Of a stretch of 37,948 nucleotides of DNA, positions 1 to 9,595 are shown in pieces. The notes under the pieces were generated by a model, which was not told where the DNA came from, did no database searches, and saw nothing but the letters and a program-made list of their open reading frames with translations. A program made the position numbers and the translations under genes. This stretch comes from Asterionellopsis glacialis (lineage: Eukaryota > Bacillariophyta > Plagiogrammaphyceae > Rhaphoneidales > Asterionellopsidaceae), in contig WKLE02000844.1 of NCBI GenBank assembly GCA_014885115.2, forward strand, positions 1 to 37,948, written 5' to 3'. Each line of letters opens with the position of its first letter. The stretch's first letter is position 1.

Positions 1-480
1 CTTGCAATCAACTGTTGTACTAGGAACTAAATCTTTTTAGTAAACTACCAGGTACCTTACTACCCTACCTGGTACCTGGTAAAGTAACTCAGATAACTAA
101 CACCTGGTACCTTGGTACAAGGTTTAGTAAAGAATAAACAGTAGTACAGTACCTGTACCTGGTATGGCCAAGACTCCGGTTGATCTGCGTAACTCCACGT
201 AAATTTCGATTTTCAGACAACTCCCTGATGAGACAAAAGATCACGGGTCGCTGAAACGAAGATGTCACCATTAAACGTTAAAAAACTCGGTACAAAATTC
301 CTTAGAGTGATCGTATTCTACTCACATTACTAGCTGGTACCAGGTACCAGGTACGTGTCCTTTCTGTGTTGCAGAAGTACCTGCGGTAGACTACAGTACG
401 TAATGAATATCCAAATATGATTGAAAACCCGGAGGTGACAAGCCACCAAATAACACGGAATATGTCCTGTGTTGGCAGTC
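1..480. repeat. Spacer with clustered TACCAGGTAC/GTACCTGGTA repeats
   Basis: No convincing gene lies here. The stretch holds many copies of a short near-palindromic word (TACCAGGTAC and its complement GTACCTGGTA), densest at about 48-80, 101-120, 147-166 and 332-356. The copies are irregularly spaced rather than in strict tandem, and some overlap to give longer GGTACC-centred palindromes. The same word recurs in other spacers of the window (14690-14830, 15495-15535, 20760-21200, 24072-24082). A copy of a second dispersed repeat lies at 230-267. The stretch 481-725 shows nothing beyond the presumed 5' flank of the next gene. Confidence 0.75.
230..267 (+). repeat. Dispersed repeat with one ACGGGTC heptamer
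   Basis: The block reads GAGACAAAAGAT, then CACGGGTC, then GCTGAAACGAAGATGTCAC. The same left and right flanks surround four ACGGGYC heptamers at about 7338-7393, so the two loci look like copies of one element that differ in heptamer number. Confidence 0.55.
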
Positions 481-725
481 CATCTTGTTGTCGCCCTGCC
501 TGTCTTTCAACACCGTCAATGAAGGAGTATGACGTTTGTCCTCTGGCCTCATTTCATTTCTCTCTTTTTAAAAGATGAAACACTATTGACACCTTTTGAA
601 GTATTCAAACTAACAAAAAAGCACACCCCAGGGATTAGATATAAGACATCAGAACATATCGTATTTCTCACCACTACTACGCGAGATCGTACTCCAAGCC
701 TCATTTTCTTGAATTTTTAAAAAAA

Positions 726-2533
726 ATGCAACATGTCATTCAAATACTCCCACTAGCGACAACAGTGTTAGTGAACATGTTATTTCTACAAATTGAAGCT
801 TTTTCCACTTTTGGCATCCAGTCTGTAAATCGCCGACGAAATAATATTGGGAATGGCCGTTTCATTGGATCTTCGCAATTCACTTCACCAAGGCTTACTA
901 GTACTACCGCATTGTCTGTGATTGATGTGGAAAAGGAGGGGGAGGAGGTATTGTCATCATCATTAGGTTCAAATTGGGCTAAGCGTGCCTTACTAATTTC
1001 ATCCTTTACAGATGGTGTATTAGCTTCACCTGAAGCGCAAGATTTTTTAAAATCTAGTTTGGTAGCATCCATGATGGCAGAATGTAAAGTGGTAGCAGAA
1101 GAGGTAGTTTCAAATTCTGTATTGGCAAGTCCGTGTAATGGACCAGATATTGAAGCCTTGACTAATTTGGAAGAGATAGATGATACAATGAACGCAACAC
1201 CAACAGCAATGCATGATTTTTTAAAAAATAATGCCAACACCCCGGAGTTACGCCTCTTGTATATCCCTACTGCTATGTATGCATTACGATCAGATAGTAC
1301 AAATTCACCAGGTAAACAACGACAACGTGCAAGAGCGGATGGTAAAAAACGAAGATCACAAATTATGAATCATATCAAAAGTATTTTCAACCATGGTAAG
1401 ACAGTACAAACACATCACCATACGAGATGTTGTAAATTTCATTATTTACCCATGTATTGTATTATATGTTTATTTTTATTAAAATCGTTGTTCATGTTTG
1501 CACTGCTACTACTCTCAATGGCGCATTTTTGGGACTATTATTGCACAGATATTGAAGTGCTAGCAGTTACAATTGATTTAGACGATGGATCGGTGAAACA
1601 ACCAGCTGGTTCAGAAGATGAATCACTTTTTCCTAGTGTAAGTACATTTCTTTCTCTCTCTCTCGCTTCATCATATCTGTGGCATAATGACGGGTCTGTG
1701 ACTGACACAGTATTCTGGCAAAATCAACGACGATGAATATACAAAGAGACATACTCTGACTCAATTGGCATTTTTTTCTTTTTAAAAAACATAAATGTAT
1801 TATTGTTGCATGTTATATAATAAAGAGTGGAAAAGACGCCTTCCAAAGTTGGAGTCCACATTTGATTTATGTGGAAGGAGGTAATACATTTTGGTTGCAT
1901 CATTGCATGACGAAAGGTAATTGGCAATCCTATATTTTAAATGCTTGTTGTGATAGAGATAACTGGGCTGTATATTGTGGTAAGAGTGCTGGAGCTATTA
2001 TTGCAGGAAGTAAAGTTGAAACAGCTACATGGAAGGTGAGTCATTTGCCTTGTTTATGATAATATAATGATGCTAAATTCTGGATCGACGAATCCCTATT
2101 GTGCTGTCAACTAACAATTTTTCAATTTTTCAAAATCATCACGCGATCAGGGGTGGGACGGTGAGTAAGAGAAAGTCTATACAAAAATGCATACTGTATT
2201 GTTTGTGAGTCAGTTGACAGTAGCCATCCCTAAAAAATGATTTCTTTTTTTCCCTCGTTCTTGTCATTTTGTAAATTTCAATCCTCAGATCCATCAGTTG
2301 TCCCTGGTATGGAGATATATGCCGACTGGAAATCAGTTGGTAGTCTTGATATGGCAGGGGGTGATTCATTTTTCCCGCACATGAGTGAAGAGTGGACAGA
2401 TTTGGTAGGTGACAAACGCAAAGAAGTGCAAGACTCTTTCGTTCACACTCTGCGAGAAGAGGAGGCATATTGTATTGACGGACACAAGAAACACTCGTTT
2501 CTTGTTCGTGGCTCGCCCCTGAATGAATCGTAA
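726..2533 (+). CDS. Peptidase family S51 (dipeptidase E-like) protein, probably plastid-targeted, five exons
   Basis: Proposed exons are 726-1395, 1549-1637, 1826-2035, 2151-2160 and 2289-2533, giving about 407 residues. An alternative second join, 1635 to 1836, also keeps frame. The protein has the S51 hallmarks: a hydrophobic strand leading to GGNTFWL (about 1873-1893), and the nucleophile motif GKSAGAI (about 1978-1998) whose Ser is the expected catalytic residue. The family cleaves Asp-containing dipeptides or related isopeptides such as cyanophycin products; the substrate here is unknown. The N terminus is a hydrophobic signal sequence followed by an E-A-F-S motif, resembling diatom bipartite plastid presequences. 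Exon 4 is only 10 nt long and restores the continuity TWK-GWDD-PSVVPGM expected of the family. Intron 1 is 153 nt long and free of stops, so its retention would keep the frame open. Family call firm; the intron 2 boundaries are uncertain. Confidence 0.87.
2151..2160 (+). other. 10-nt micro-exon of the S51 peptidase gene
   Basis: The ten bases GGGTGGGACG are preceded by ...GATCAG and followed by GTGAGTAAG, which are good acceptor and donor sites. The upstream exon ends in phase 0 after a Lys codon. The micro-exon adds Gly-Trp-Asp plus one base that joins GAT... of the last exon, giving K-G-W-D-D-P. Skipping it would shift the frame by one base. Confidence 0.8.
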
Positions 2534-2764
2534 TACTTTTTAAGATCAGTAAAAATATCGGTAAATTAATGGATGGTATAACTTCACACATATGTTCTGA
2601 AAACTTTATGACAATGGGCCACCACGAATAGAAATTGCAGATCATATATTTCAATGTTACTTATACAAACATTACAACTTTGCCAAAATAGTGGAATTTA
2701 GCTCGGAGTTGGTGGTAAATTGCAAACTTTCGTTTCTACTTTTTTAAGTACTTTTAATTGTTTA

Positions 2765-5700
2765 TTACGTCAACCTTCTAGTCCATGTCTTTCTTTCGTC
2801 GTCGCAAAAAAGAACTTCCATTCGTCCATCGGACGACCAGCTTCTTCGAAGCGCGTTAAGAACAATGCTTGGTGATGCATACGACGGAACAAATTGACCA
2901 TTGATTGATTCAATACAGAAATTAATCTTTCCGTTTAGGTCTCTGTACGGTTTCATTTCCTCTTGGATGCAACCTGGAACAGCAAATAGATCGGAAACAA
3001 GCATATTGACTTCAAAACGATCGCTTCCAAATATACAACCGAGTTGTTCGAATGATTCAGACATGACACAAACAGTATCTGCGGTGTCGAGATCAAATTT
3101 AGTACTTGATGATACTTTCCATCTGCTTGCATTATTTGTTTTGGGCCTTGCAAACGTTAAGCCGATGGGATAATTATTTTTGTCGCGAAGTATTTCGTAG
3201 ACTTCTTGCAAATCAGGAGTTTTCTCCTCTCCCATCATGCGACAACCAGCACCGACTGGTCTCCCATTGATAAAGATTAAATGGTCGCCAATCATGACCC
3301 CTGAAGCTTCTGCCATGCCTGGAATTTCACTAAAACCACGAACAGCTATTCTCTTGGTGCCGTCAGCAAGAATTTGTTCTTTAAGGATGAACTCTTCAGG
3401 ACCACCGCTGTCACTCATCTCTTCCGTGGGTTTTTCGAAAGTTTTCCGGACAAGGTATGGCTTGACAAAAGAAAGTGCCAGAGGTCGTTCACCTCCAACT
3501 TCTTTTAGTAAAGACAAAGCTTTATCTTTTCCACACCCGCTCGCTCCAAGTACCAATTGGCCGTTGACATGACTTAGCAAATCTCCGACACTCACATCAT
3601 AACGTTCAGCAGCAAAGACAATTCCATCGGGGCTTTTATGCAAATTTTTCACTACAAGACCAAAGTCGTCAGGAGAACTACTAAATTGGATACCAAGCTC
3701 TCCATTTTCCGTGAAATTCAAAGTCTCCACGTAAAAGTCAGCTTCACGATTGTCACTATCAGAATCATCATTGGTACTATTCTTGCCAGCAACAAATCGC
3801 TTGATTCTCTCTGCATCTTCAGACTTTGCAAGCTCGAAAAGAACTGCCTTTGGTCTGGAAGGATCCTTGAGTGCATCAAATAACAATGCCCTTTCATCAT
3901 ATCTAGTCCCGTTCACTCCAACGATTGTTGCGCCTTCAAAGACAACTGGATCAATCTGCTGTGATTCGCAAACAGATCTGGCTTGACTACCTCTTGGAAA
4001 ATCAACAACTTTTAAAAGTCCGCTTCTATCGTTTAGCAACAAATTCATACCAAGTGGCAAGCGTTCTTTCCAGACAAGTTCAAAAAGACCCTCGTCTTCG
4101 TCTGGTACATGGGCTATAATTACCTCTTCGTCAGTTTCTACCAACTTGTCCTGAACACCAATTCATTCCAAGACACAAGTAAAGTACAAACGCAGACGTT
4201 AGGTTTTTTGAAGGCGTATGGAAAGCTGTCTACTTTTCGAACACAATTTGTCTTACCAATTCAAGCTTTGCTGTACTTAGAATTAAGTTCCAGTATGGTG
4301 AAAGAATGCCATTCAGCTTTTCCAAAAGAGCACCACTCTGACTTGTCAACATGTTCTTTATTGTTGCAACAACATAATCACGAAGCGGTCCCTTAAAAAT
4401 CGCAGCTAGCTTGTTCAATATCCACGTCAAGCGACCTTCTCCCTGCAATACCAGGTTCACCTCTTCAATCGCACAGCTTCGATCATGCAGGCACAAGACG
4501 GGTTCCCACTGCACCTCACCGTCTGTTTGGTCCTTTTTGCGTTTTCGAAGCTCGAATTGCAAACGTATGGAACCTCCAGAAAATTGAACATTGGCCATTC
4601 CACCACCTTTCAAGTAGGGCATGTAGGTTTGTTCAAAACTCCATACGAGATCATTCATGACGGATGAAATATTGTGTACATCAATAATGAGGAGTTCAGT
4701 TGCATCGATTTTGTTTCCAGAACCAGTTTGGTTGTCCTCAAACACAAAGCCTTGAGAATCGACACTATGAAAACTAGAATTCACGTCCGAAGGTGCCAAC
4801 TCAGAATCTAACGAGGTAATGGAAGGAGTACTTGCTACTTGAACACTGTGTTGACTTTCCACAAGTGGCTCGGGTGTTGTTTTGCCCGGCTTGGTGGCAC
4901 GCATTCCGGCTATCTCCACCATGATATCTTCCTTTTTAACTTTGAACCCTTTTAAGGAGAGGTTGGAAAGATGGTAAATCATACCTTCTTTCACACCATC
5001 AAAAGGAGGAATTTCCATGGCTGGAAGAATGCGCAAGATGAAATCAAGTGCCGTATCAGTTGCGGATGATACAAGTTTTCGACGAGCCTTTTCGTTCGTA
5101 ATGGCATCTTGTGCTGTGTCCTGTTTTTAATGAAAATATCAAAATCAGTACAACAATAAGTATCAAGATGATATTATTATAACAACAAAGAAAGGATGCC
5201 GCAACATTTTATCAGCCCCTAAGAGAGAGGAATAGAACGATTTTTTGTGACTCACCAAGACCTCGTTGACATTCAAACCTTCCATTTGTTTCATAACCAC
5301 GTCTTTGGTTATACCTGCCTTTTGGGCAATTTCCAAGGCATCATCTACAACTTTATTTCCGGATACTCCTTCAAGTGCATCAAGGACATCTTCACTCGTC
5401 TTCATGAATGTTTCTCCTGCAGCCACAACGTCATCGTTATTGAGAATACTCACGGTTTCATTCAAGAGGGCTGTCACGGTGAGTTCACCTGAAATAATTT
5501 TTCGTACATGCTGCAACGCACTCAGCATGGAGGGGTCCGTCACGGACGATTCTGCACTGTCCAGTTGCTTTTCAATTTCCTTGGCAGCTTTTCGTGCAAT
5601 AGGTTCAAAGAGTGCCGATGTACCACCTTCCCCTTTTGCCAGAGCTGCAATATCTTCCGGTGACAGTTCATTACCCAAGTGCGATTTTAAATCACATAAG

Positions 5701-7259
5701 GTTCGCTCGATACGAAGAAGAGCCACATCTCTGTATTCACTCCGTTCCGAAAGGACTGAAATAAGTGTTTCACTGGCATCCTTGGTGGCTGAGGTTGCTG
5801 AATTTTGCAAATCATGAAGCATGGTTTGTACTTGATCTTCTGATTCCTTACTTTTCCCCTTGACCGTGCTGAGTGCTCCGGCAATAATGGCATCCAATCC
5901 TCCCTCGGATCCCGTCCGCATTTCAATGGCTTCGAATAATCGGGATTTGACGGCATCCCCCAGTTCAATGGATTTTAGACGTGCCACAGCAGCATCACCC
6001 TCGGTGAAGGATCGCGTTAAATTGGTTCCAATTTGACCTGCCCAATGTAATTGGTCTTGTGAAAAAATCGCTGCAGCGCGAGCTTGTAATCGATTGGCAC
6101 CCTCCATGAAGAGTCCAGCTGATTTGGTGGACATTAGACGGCCGGATGCTTCTTGCCATTCCGAGGTCTTTTCGGATACAGTTTCAAAGATGGAATTCAA
6201 AGTTTTATCCGATTGAGCTGCCATTTGCATCGAATCAAACATTTGTCCAAAGTTGGTTTCCAATTCTTGTCGAATCGTAGTTTCGGCTGTGGCAAAGTCC
6301 ATATTGGCATTCTGAACTAATAATTCTTTCAAGGTGGACAAGGCTGTTTCTCGTGACTTGGCAATCGACGACAAAAAGGGCGACTCTGCATTGTCTCCAT
6401 CCTCTCCTTGGACAAATGTAATTCCCGTTTTTTCCAACGCCACCTTGGTGGCTTCTGGAATATCCTTTTGCATTAATTGTTCCAATCGTTCTTTTCCCTT
6501 TTGAAGCAAGGCCGTCAATTCTTCATCCTTGAGCATGGTATACACTTGCTTAATTTCACCTTCATCTGGAATGACATCCTGTACTTTCGACATAAGATTA
6601 TGAACGACCTTATCTTGATCAGGTAATTTTTTCGATTGTGCCGTGACGGACGATTCCACCATGCTGGTTGTTTTCTCCACAATGTCAGTGACAGCCTTTT
6701 GATTAAAAAGGGCAGTTGTAGCAGCTGCCGTTTCATCTCCTCGTTTCATTAATTCCTCCAACAAGGGATAAAATATCGCACAGGGAGCTGGTTCCAGTTC
6801 GTGGGGTTTCAATTCTATAGATTCTGTCATGTCCATCGTATTGGATTCCATATTATAGGGATGAACGACATACATATCTTTCGAAACACTGTAACTATGA
6901 ACCATAACCACAGTTGTCTCATTCGTATTCTTACTATCGTCTTTGTCGTCGTCGTGGTCTCCAACTGAATATTGCCGTCTTTGTTTGGTGACCATTCCTG
7001 GAGCAGCGGGCATTTTACGTACAAATAAATCAGGTTGAAGATGGGCAATCGCACAAGATCCTACAGATTTTCCAGGTGTTCTCCATAAACGGGCTTTATA
7101 ATACACCTGTTCATTACCATCGTCCACTTTGTCTTGGCGACGACGACAAGTCGTAAGAACACATATTCCGATTTTTGTCAACACCACATCACCGGGTTGA
7201 TAATAATCTTCATTATTAGTACCATCATGTTGTTGGACATTCGTCGTGTCTTGTAACAT
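2765..7259 (-). CDS. Large TULIP-like lipid-binding plus multi-PDZ protein, three exons
   Basis: Proposed exons on the minus strand are 7259-5256, 5120-4257 and 4150-2765, all joined in phase 0 with GTGAGT/CAG and GTAAGA/CAG sites. They give 1417 residues. The start is the first in-frame ATG at 7257-7259; the open frame extends further upstream without an ATG. Residues about 15-70 form a small beta-rich module (QPGDVVLTK... KARLWRTPGKS). Residues about 150-668 are Ala/Glu/Lys/Ser-rich and helical. The second exon (669-956) has the pattern of a TULIP/BPI-like or HAM1-like lipid-binding domain (PPFDGVKEGMIYHLSNLSLKG; later a long amphipathic helix). The third exon carries about four PDZ-like units, with carboxylate-loop and G-D-x-L/I-x-x-I/V-N-G motifs clearest in units two and three. 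Inferred role: a membrane-contact or scaffold protein that binds lipid. Domain naming is by eye. Confidence 0.78.
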
Positions 7260-7337
7260 GATGATGACAATGATGATGAAAGGCTTGAGGCGACCGTTGC
7301 GAAGGGCTTCGCCTCTTGTTCCTTTTTGATGTCCCCG

Positions 7338-7393
7338 AGACAAAAGATTACGGGCCACGGGTCACGGGTCACGGGTCGCTGAAAAAGAATGTA
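7338..7393 (+). repeat. Dispersed repeat with four ACGGGYC heptamers, 5' of the TULIP-PDZ gene
   Basis: After GAGACAAAAGATT there are four tandem heptamers (7350-7377: ACGGGCC once, then ACGGGTC three times), then GCTGAAAAAGAATGT. The flanks match the copy at 230-267, which has one heptamer. Read on the minus strand this block runs into the open frame upstream of the gene's first ATG, so it probably lies in its promoter or 5' leader. Confidence 0.6.
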
Positions 7394-7825
7394 TGTCACT
7401 CCCTAGCAGTCATAGAATATGGAAACAGGAGCGACTAACTTTCGTTGGATGCACGATGCACATAAACCAAAGTTTCCAATGAAAGTATTCTCTTGCAACA
7501 CCTTGTTCAAGAGGCTGGACTTTAAACCTTCATTCAAATCTCAACACTCTGACGAATCATGTATTTCTTGGCTGCAATACCTGTGGCTAGAGTACTTTGG
7601 TGACCCTGAACCATGCCTTCAGTTGTTGAAGGCATACCATACCGTGATCGAACTTCAAATTTGAAGAATACTATTTTTTCTAATAAACAGAGGGCTAAAG
7701 TGTGGCCTGTGACTTGAAGTTGAAAATTAATTTGAATGAATTTGTAATTGCAACATTCACCAAACATGTTGATGAAGTATTTTGTTTGGCTTTGGAGGAG
7801 TGAGCCCACCAATACAACTACCCCG
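7394..7825. other. Spacer without a convincing gene
   Basis: An open frame of 81 codons (7419-7664, +) is present but has no recognised family and no clear coding bias; I do not call it. CpG is present up to 7825 and then stops abruptly at the start of the CpG-free block. Confidence 0.4.
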
Positions 7826-9200
7826 GAACTCCTCTTGAGTATCCATGCAAACTATCAATAAATTAGTGATCAAGCTTTATCACACAGCTCCAAACATATA
7901 CAATGCAGTCCATTTGTTGACTGTAAATCATTGCTGTGCAACAAGTCAGTTTGTAACTGTGGCTGATAAGAACAAATTCTCTCAGCCACTGATCCATGTT
8001 AGGAATGCAGATTGACTTGGTGCTGATTGAGTTTTTAGCCATGTGCCATTGCCAAAAGCATTGTTGTCTGACCAGCTGGGCTGCTGACTTGGCCATGTCT
8101 AACTTTGTCAGAGGTATTGTTACTGCAGGGGTATCCATTACTTAAAAACCTTGGATATTTGCTTTTTCCAAAAACCAATTGCACACATATTTTAAGGTTA
8201 AGTAAAATGCAATAAAAGAACAACAATTAAAGATTTTAAGTTGACAGCATAAATTCTTGTTTCACTACAATAACAACCATCATAGTTTTAAAATAAAGCA
8301 TCAACATGATGGTTGGTGTTCAACTGGTTGGACCTGTTTGTCCATGTCACCATGAATGAAAATGGTATCATGGTTTGTATTGCACTCAACCAGTATATTA
8401 GAAAGGACAGGTTGCAGGCATATGGCCTCAGCATGTGTGTTGGAATAAATAATGACCTTGGTGTATGGCTGCTGGGATTGTAGATGTTCTTTCAAACTAT
8501 TTCAATATGCAGTCATGATGGAGTTAGTGACTTTGATACCAATGGATATATCCCTACAAGACATTAGGGTGGGAGTCCCCCATAGATGTGTGTCAAATGC
8601 CATACCAAGCATATGCTCAAGAATGGACAACTTGGATGGTATCATTGATGCAGTCATGGCAATGAAGGGGCAATGAACAAACAGTTTTGTTTTTGGAAAT
8701 AAAGTGCTGAATCATTTTGAATCAAGGTTCAAGAATTCTGAACAAAATGAAATACCTTGCTGTAAGTAAAGATGAGCTTTGTCAACTGTGACAAGATAAA
8801 GAAGGCCACATGCATGCAATCAGAAGAGGGCAGAATGCCATGGCATGTGTTGCTTGAGCAAACATTGAGGAGAGGTGAAAATAAAATGTGTGTCCTTGGA
8901 ATTTTCTGGCATGTTGAATAATTTGGTACATGATTTTTGTTGTCCATTTGGTTGTTGTCATGGTGTCATCCAGTTATACAATGAAGTCCTATGTGTGTTT
9001 AGTCAAGATAGGGCTATGGATTTTATGCAAGAATGTCACAGTGGCAGTATGGTCAGTTTTGTCACAACCTTGTCCAAGTACAAAACCAAGGGTCACTTTT
9101 GTATTATTTGACTTTCAGTATTTTGTAAAACAAAACTGAAATTATTCTCCTAACCAATTATTTTTTGGGTGTCTGTGCTTGGTTTTGTGAGCTCAAAGCT
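7826..9200 (-). pseudogene. Decayed RecQ-like helicase relic in a CpG-free block
   Basis: On the minus strand, about 8680-8300, a conceptual frame reads like the end of one RecA-like lobe and the start of the next: PFIAMTASMIPSKLSILEHM (a motif III TAT/TAS-like segment), then CRDI, then KVIIYSNTHAEAICLQ and a TIFIHGDM segment like motif IV and the following His-Gly of RecQ-type helicases. The frame is broken by a TGA (plus 8502-8504), and no open frame covers the whole domain. Weaker pieces may extend to both ends. I found no CpG in 7826-9200. The TGA could come from a CGA Arg codon by loss of a CpG. Such helicases are often carried by mobile elements, so this is probably a dead transposon-borne gene. 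Confidence 0.55.
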
Positions 9201-9232
9201 CGACAACGTCTGCAGACAGTCTTAGCACTTAT

Positions 9233-9250
9233 CGCACGATTGATCGTGCG
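9233..9250. repeat. Perfect hairpin, 8-bp arms with 2-base loop
   Basis: CGCACGAT-TG-ATCGTGCG is a perfect inverted repeat about 350 bp upstream of the helical-repeat gene start and just outside the CpG-free block. It could be a protein-binding palindrome in the promoter or a chance hairpin. No gene is called in 9201-9595: the minus-strand open frame there (9158-9526) looks like 5' flank. Confidence 0.5.
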
Positions 9251-9595
9251 CGGGAGCCAGCCATCATCCATCACCATCACATCTCTCTTAAAAAAAAACA
9301 TCGTTGTCATCAAAAACTGAAGAAAAAAAGTGCAACAGCGTGAAAAGTTCTTGTCCTTCGACTGCCGGAAACGAAAATGAGATATACTGGCGCCAGTAAC
9401 GGCCAAAAGCTCCAGTTGCATTGCTAATTCCTCTAATTCGCTTTGCCAGTTGTATTGTGCCGAAAAAGATATTCGAGGGGAAGTGAAACGGCAAGAAATT
9501 AAGACTTCAAGAGAGAAAAAGAACAATTTTCGGTTGAGATATAAACGTCGTCCCGGACAAACCGACGAATAGTGAATAAAAACATTTGGTAAACG

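Noticed and set aside
740..1240. 166-codon minus-strand open frame
   Set aside because: It is the antisense of the first exon of the S51 peptidase gene, which has family motifs and good splice sites.
5266..5817. 183-codon plus-strand open frame
   Set aside because: Shadow of the helical region of the TULIP-PDZ gene; Ser/Ala-rich content mirrors the Glu/Ala/Lys codons of the real strand.
9158..9526. 122-codon minus-strand open frame
   Set aside because: No family features, crosses the CpG-free edge and the hairpin, and lies in the likely promoter of the helical-repeat gene.
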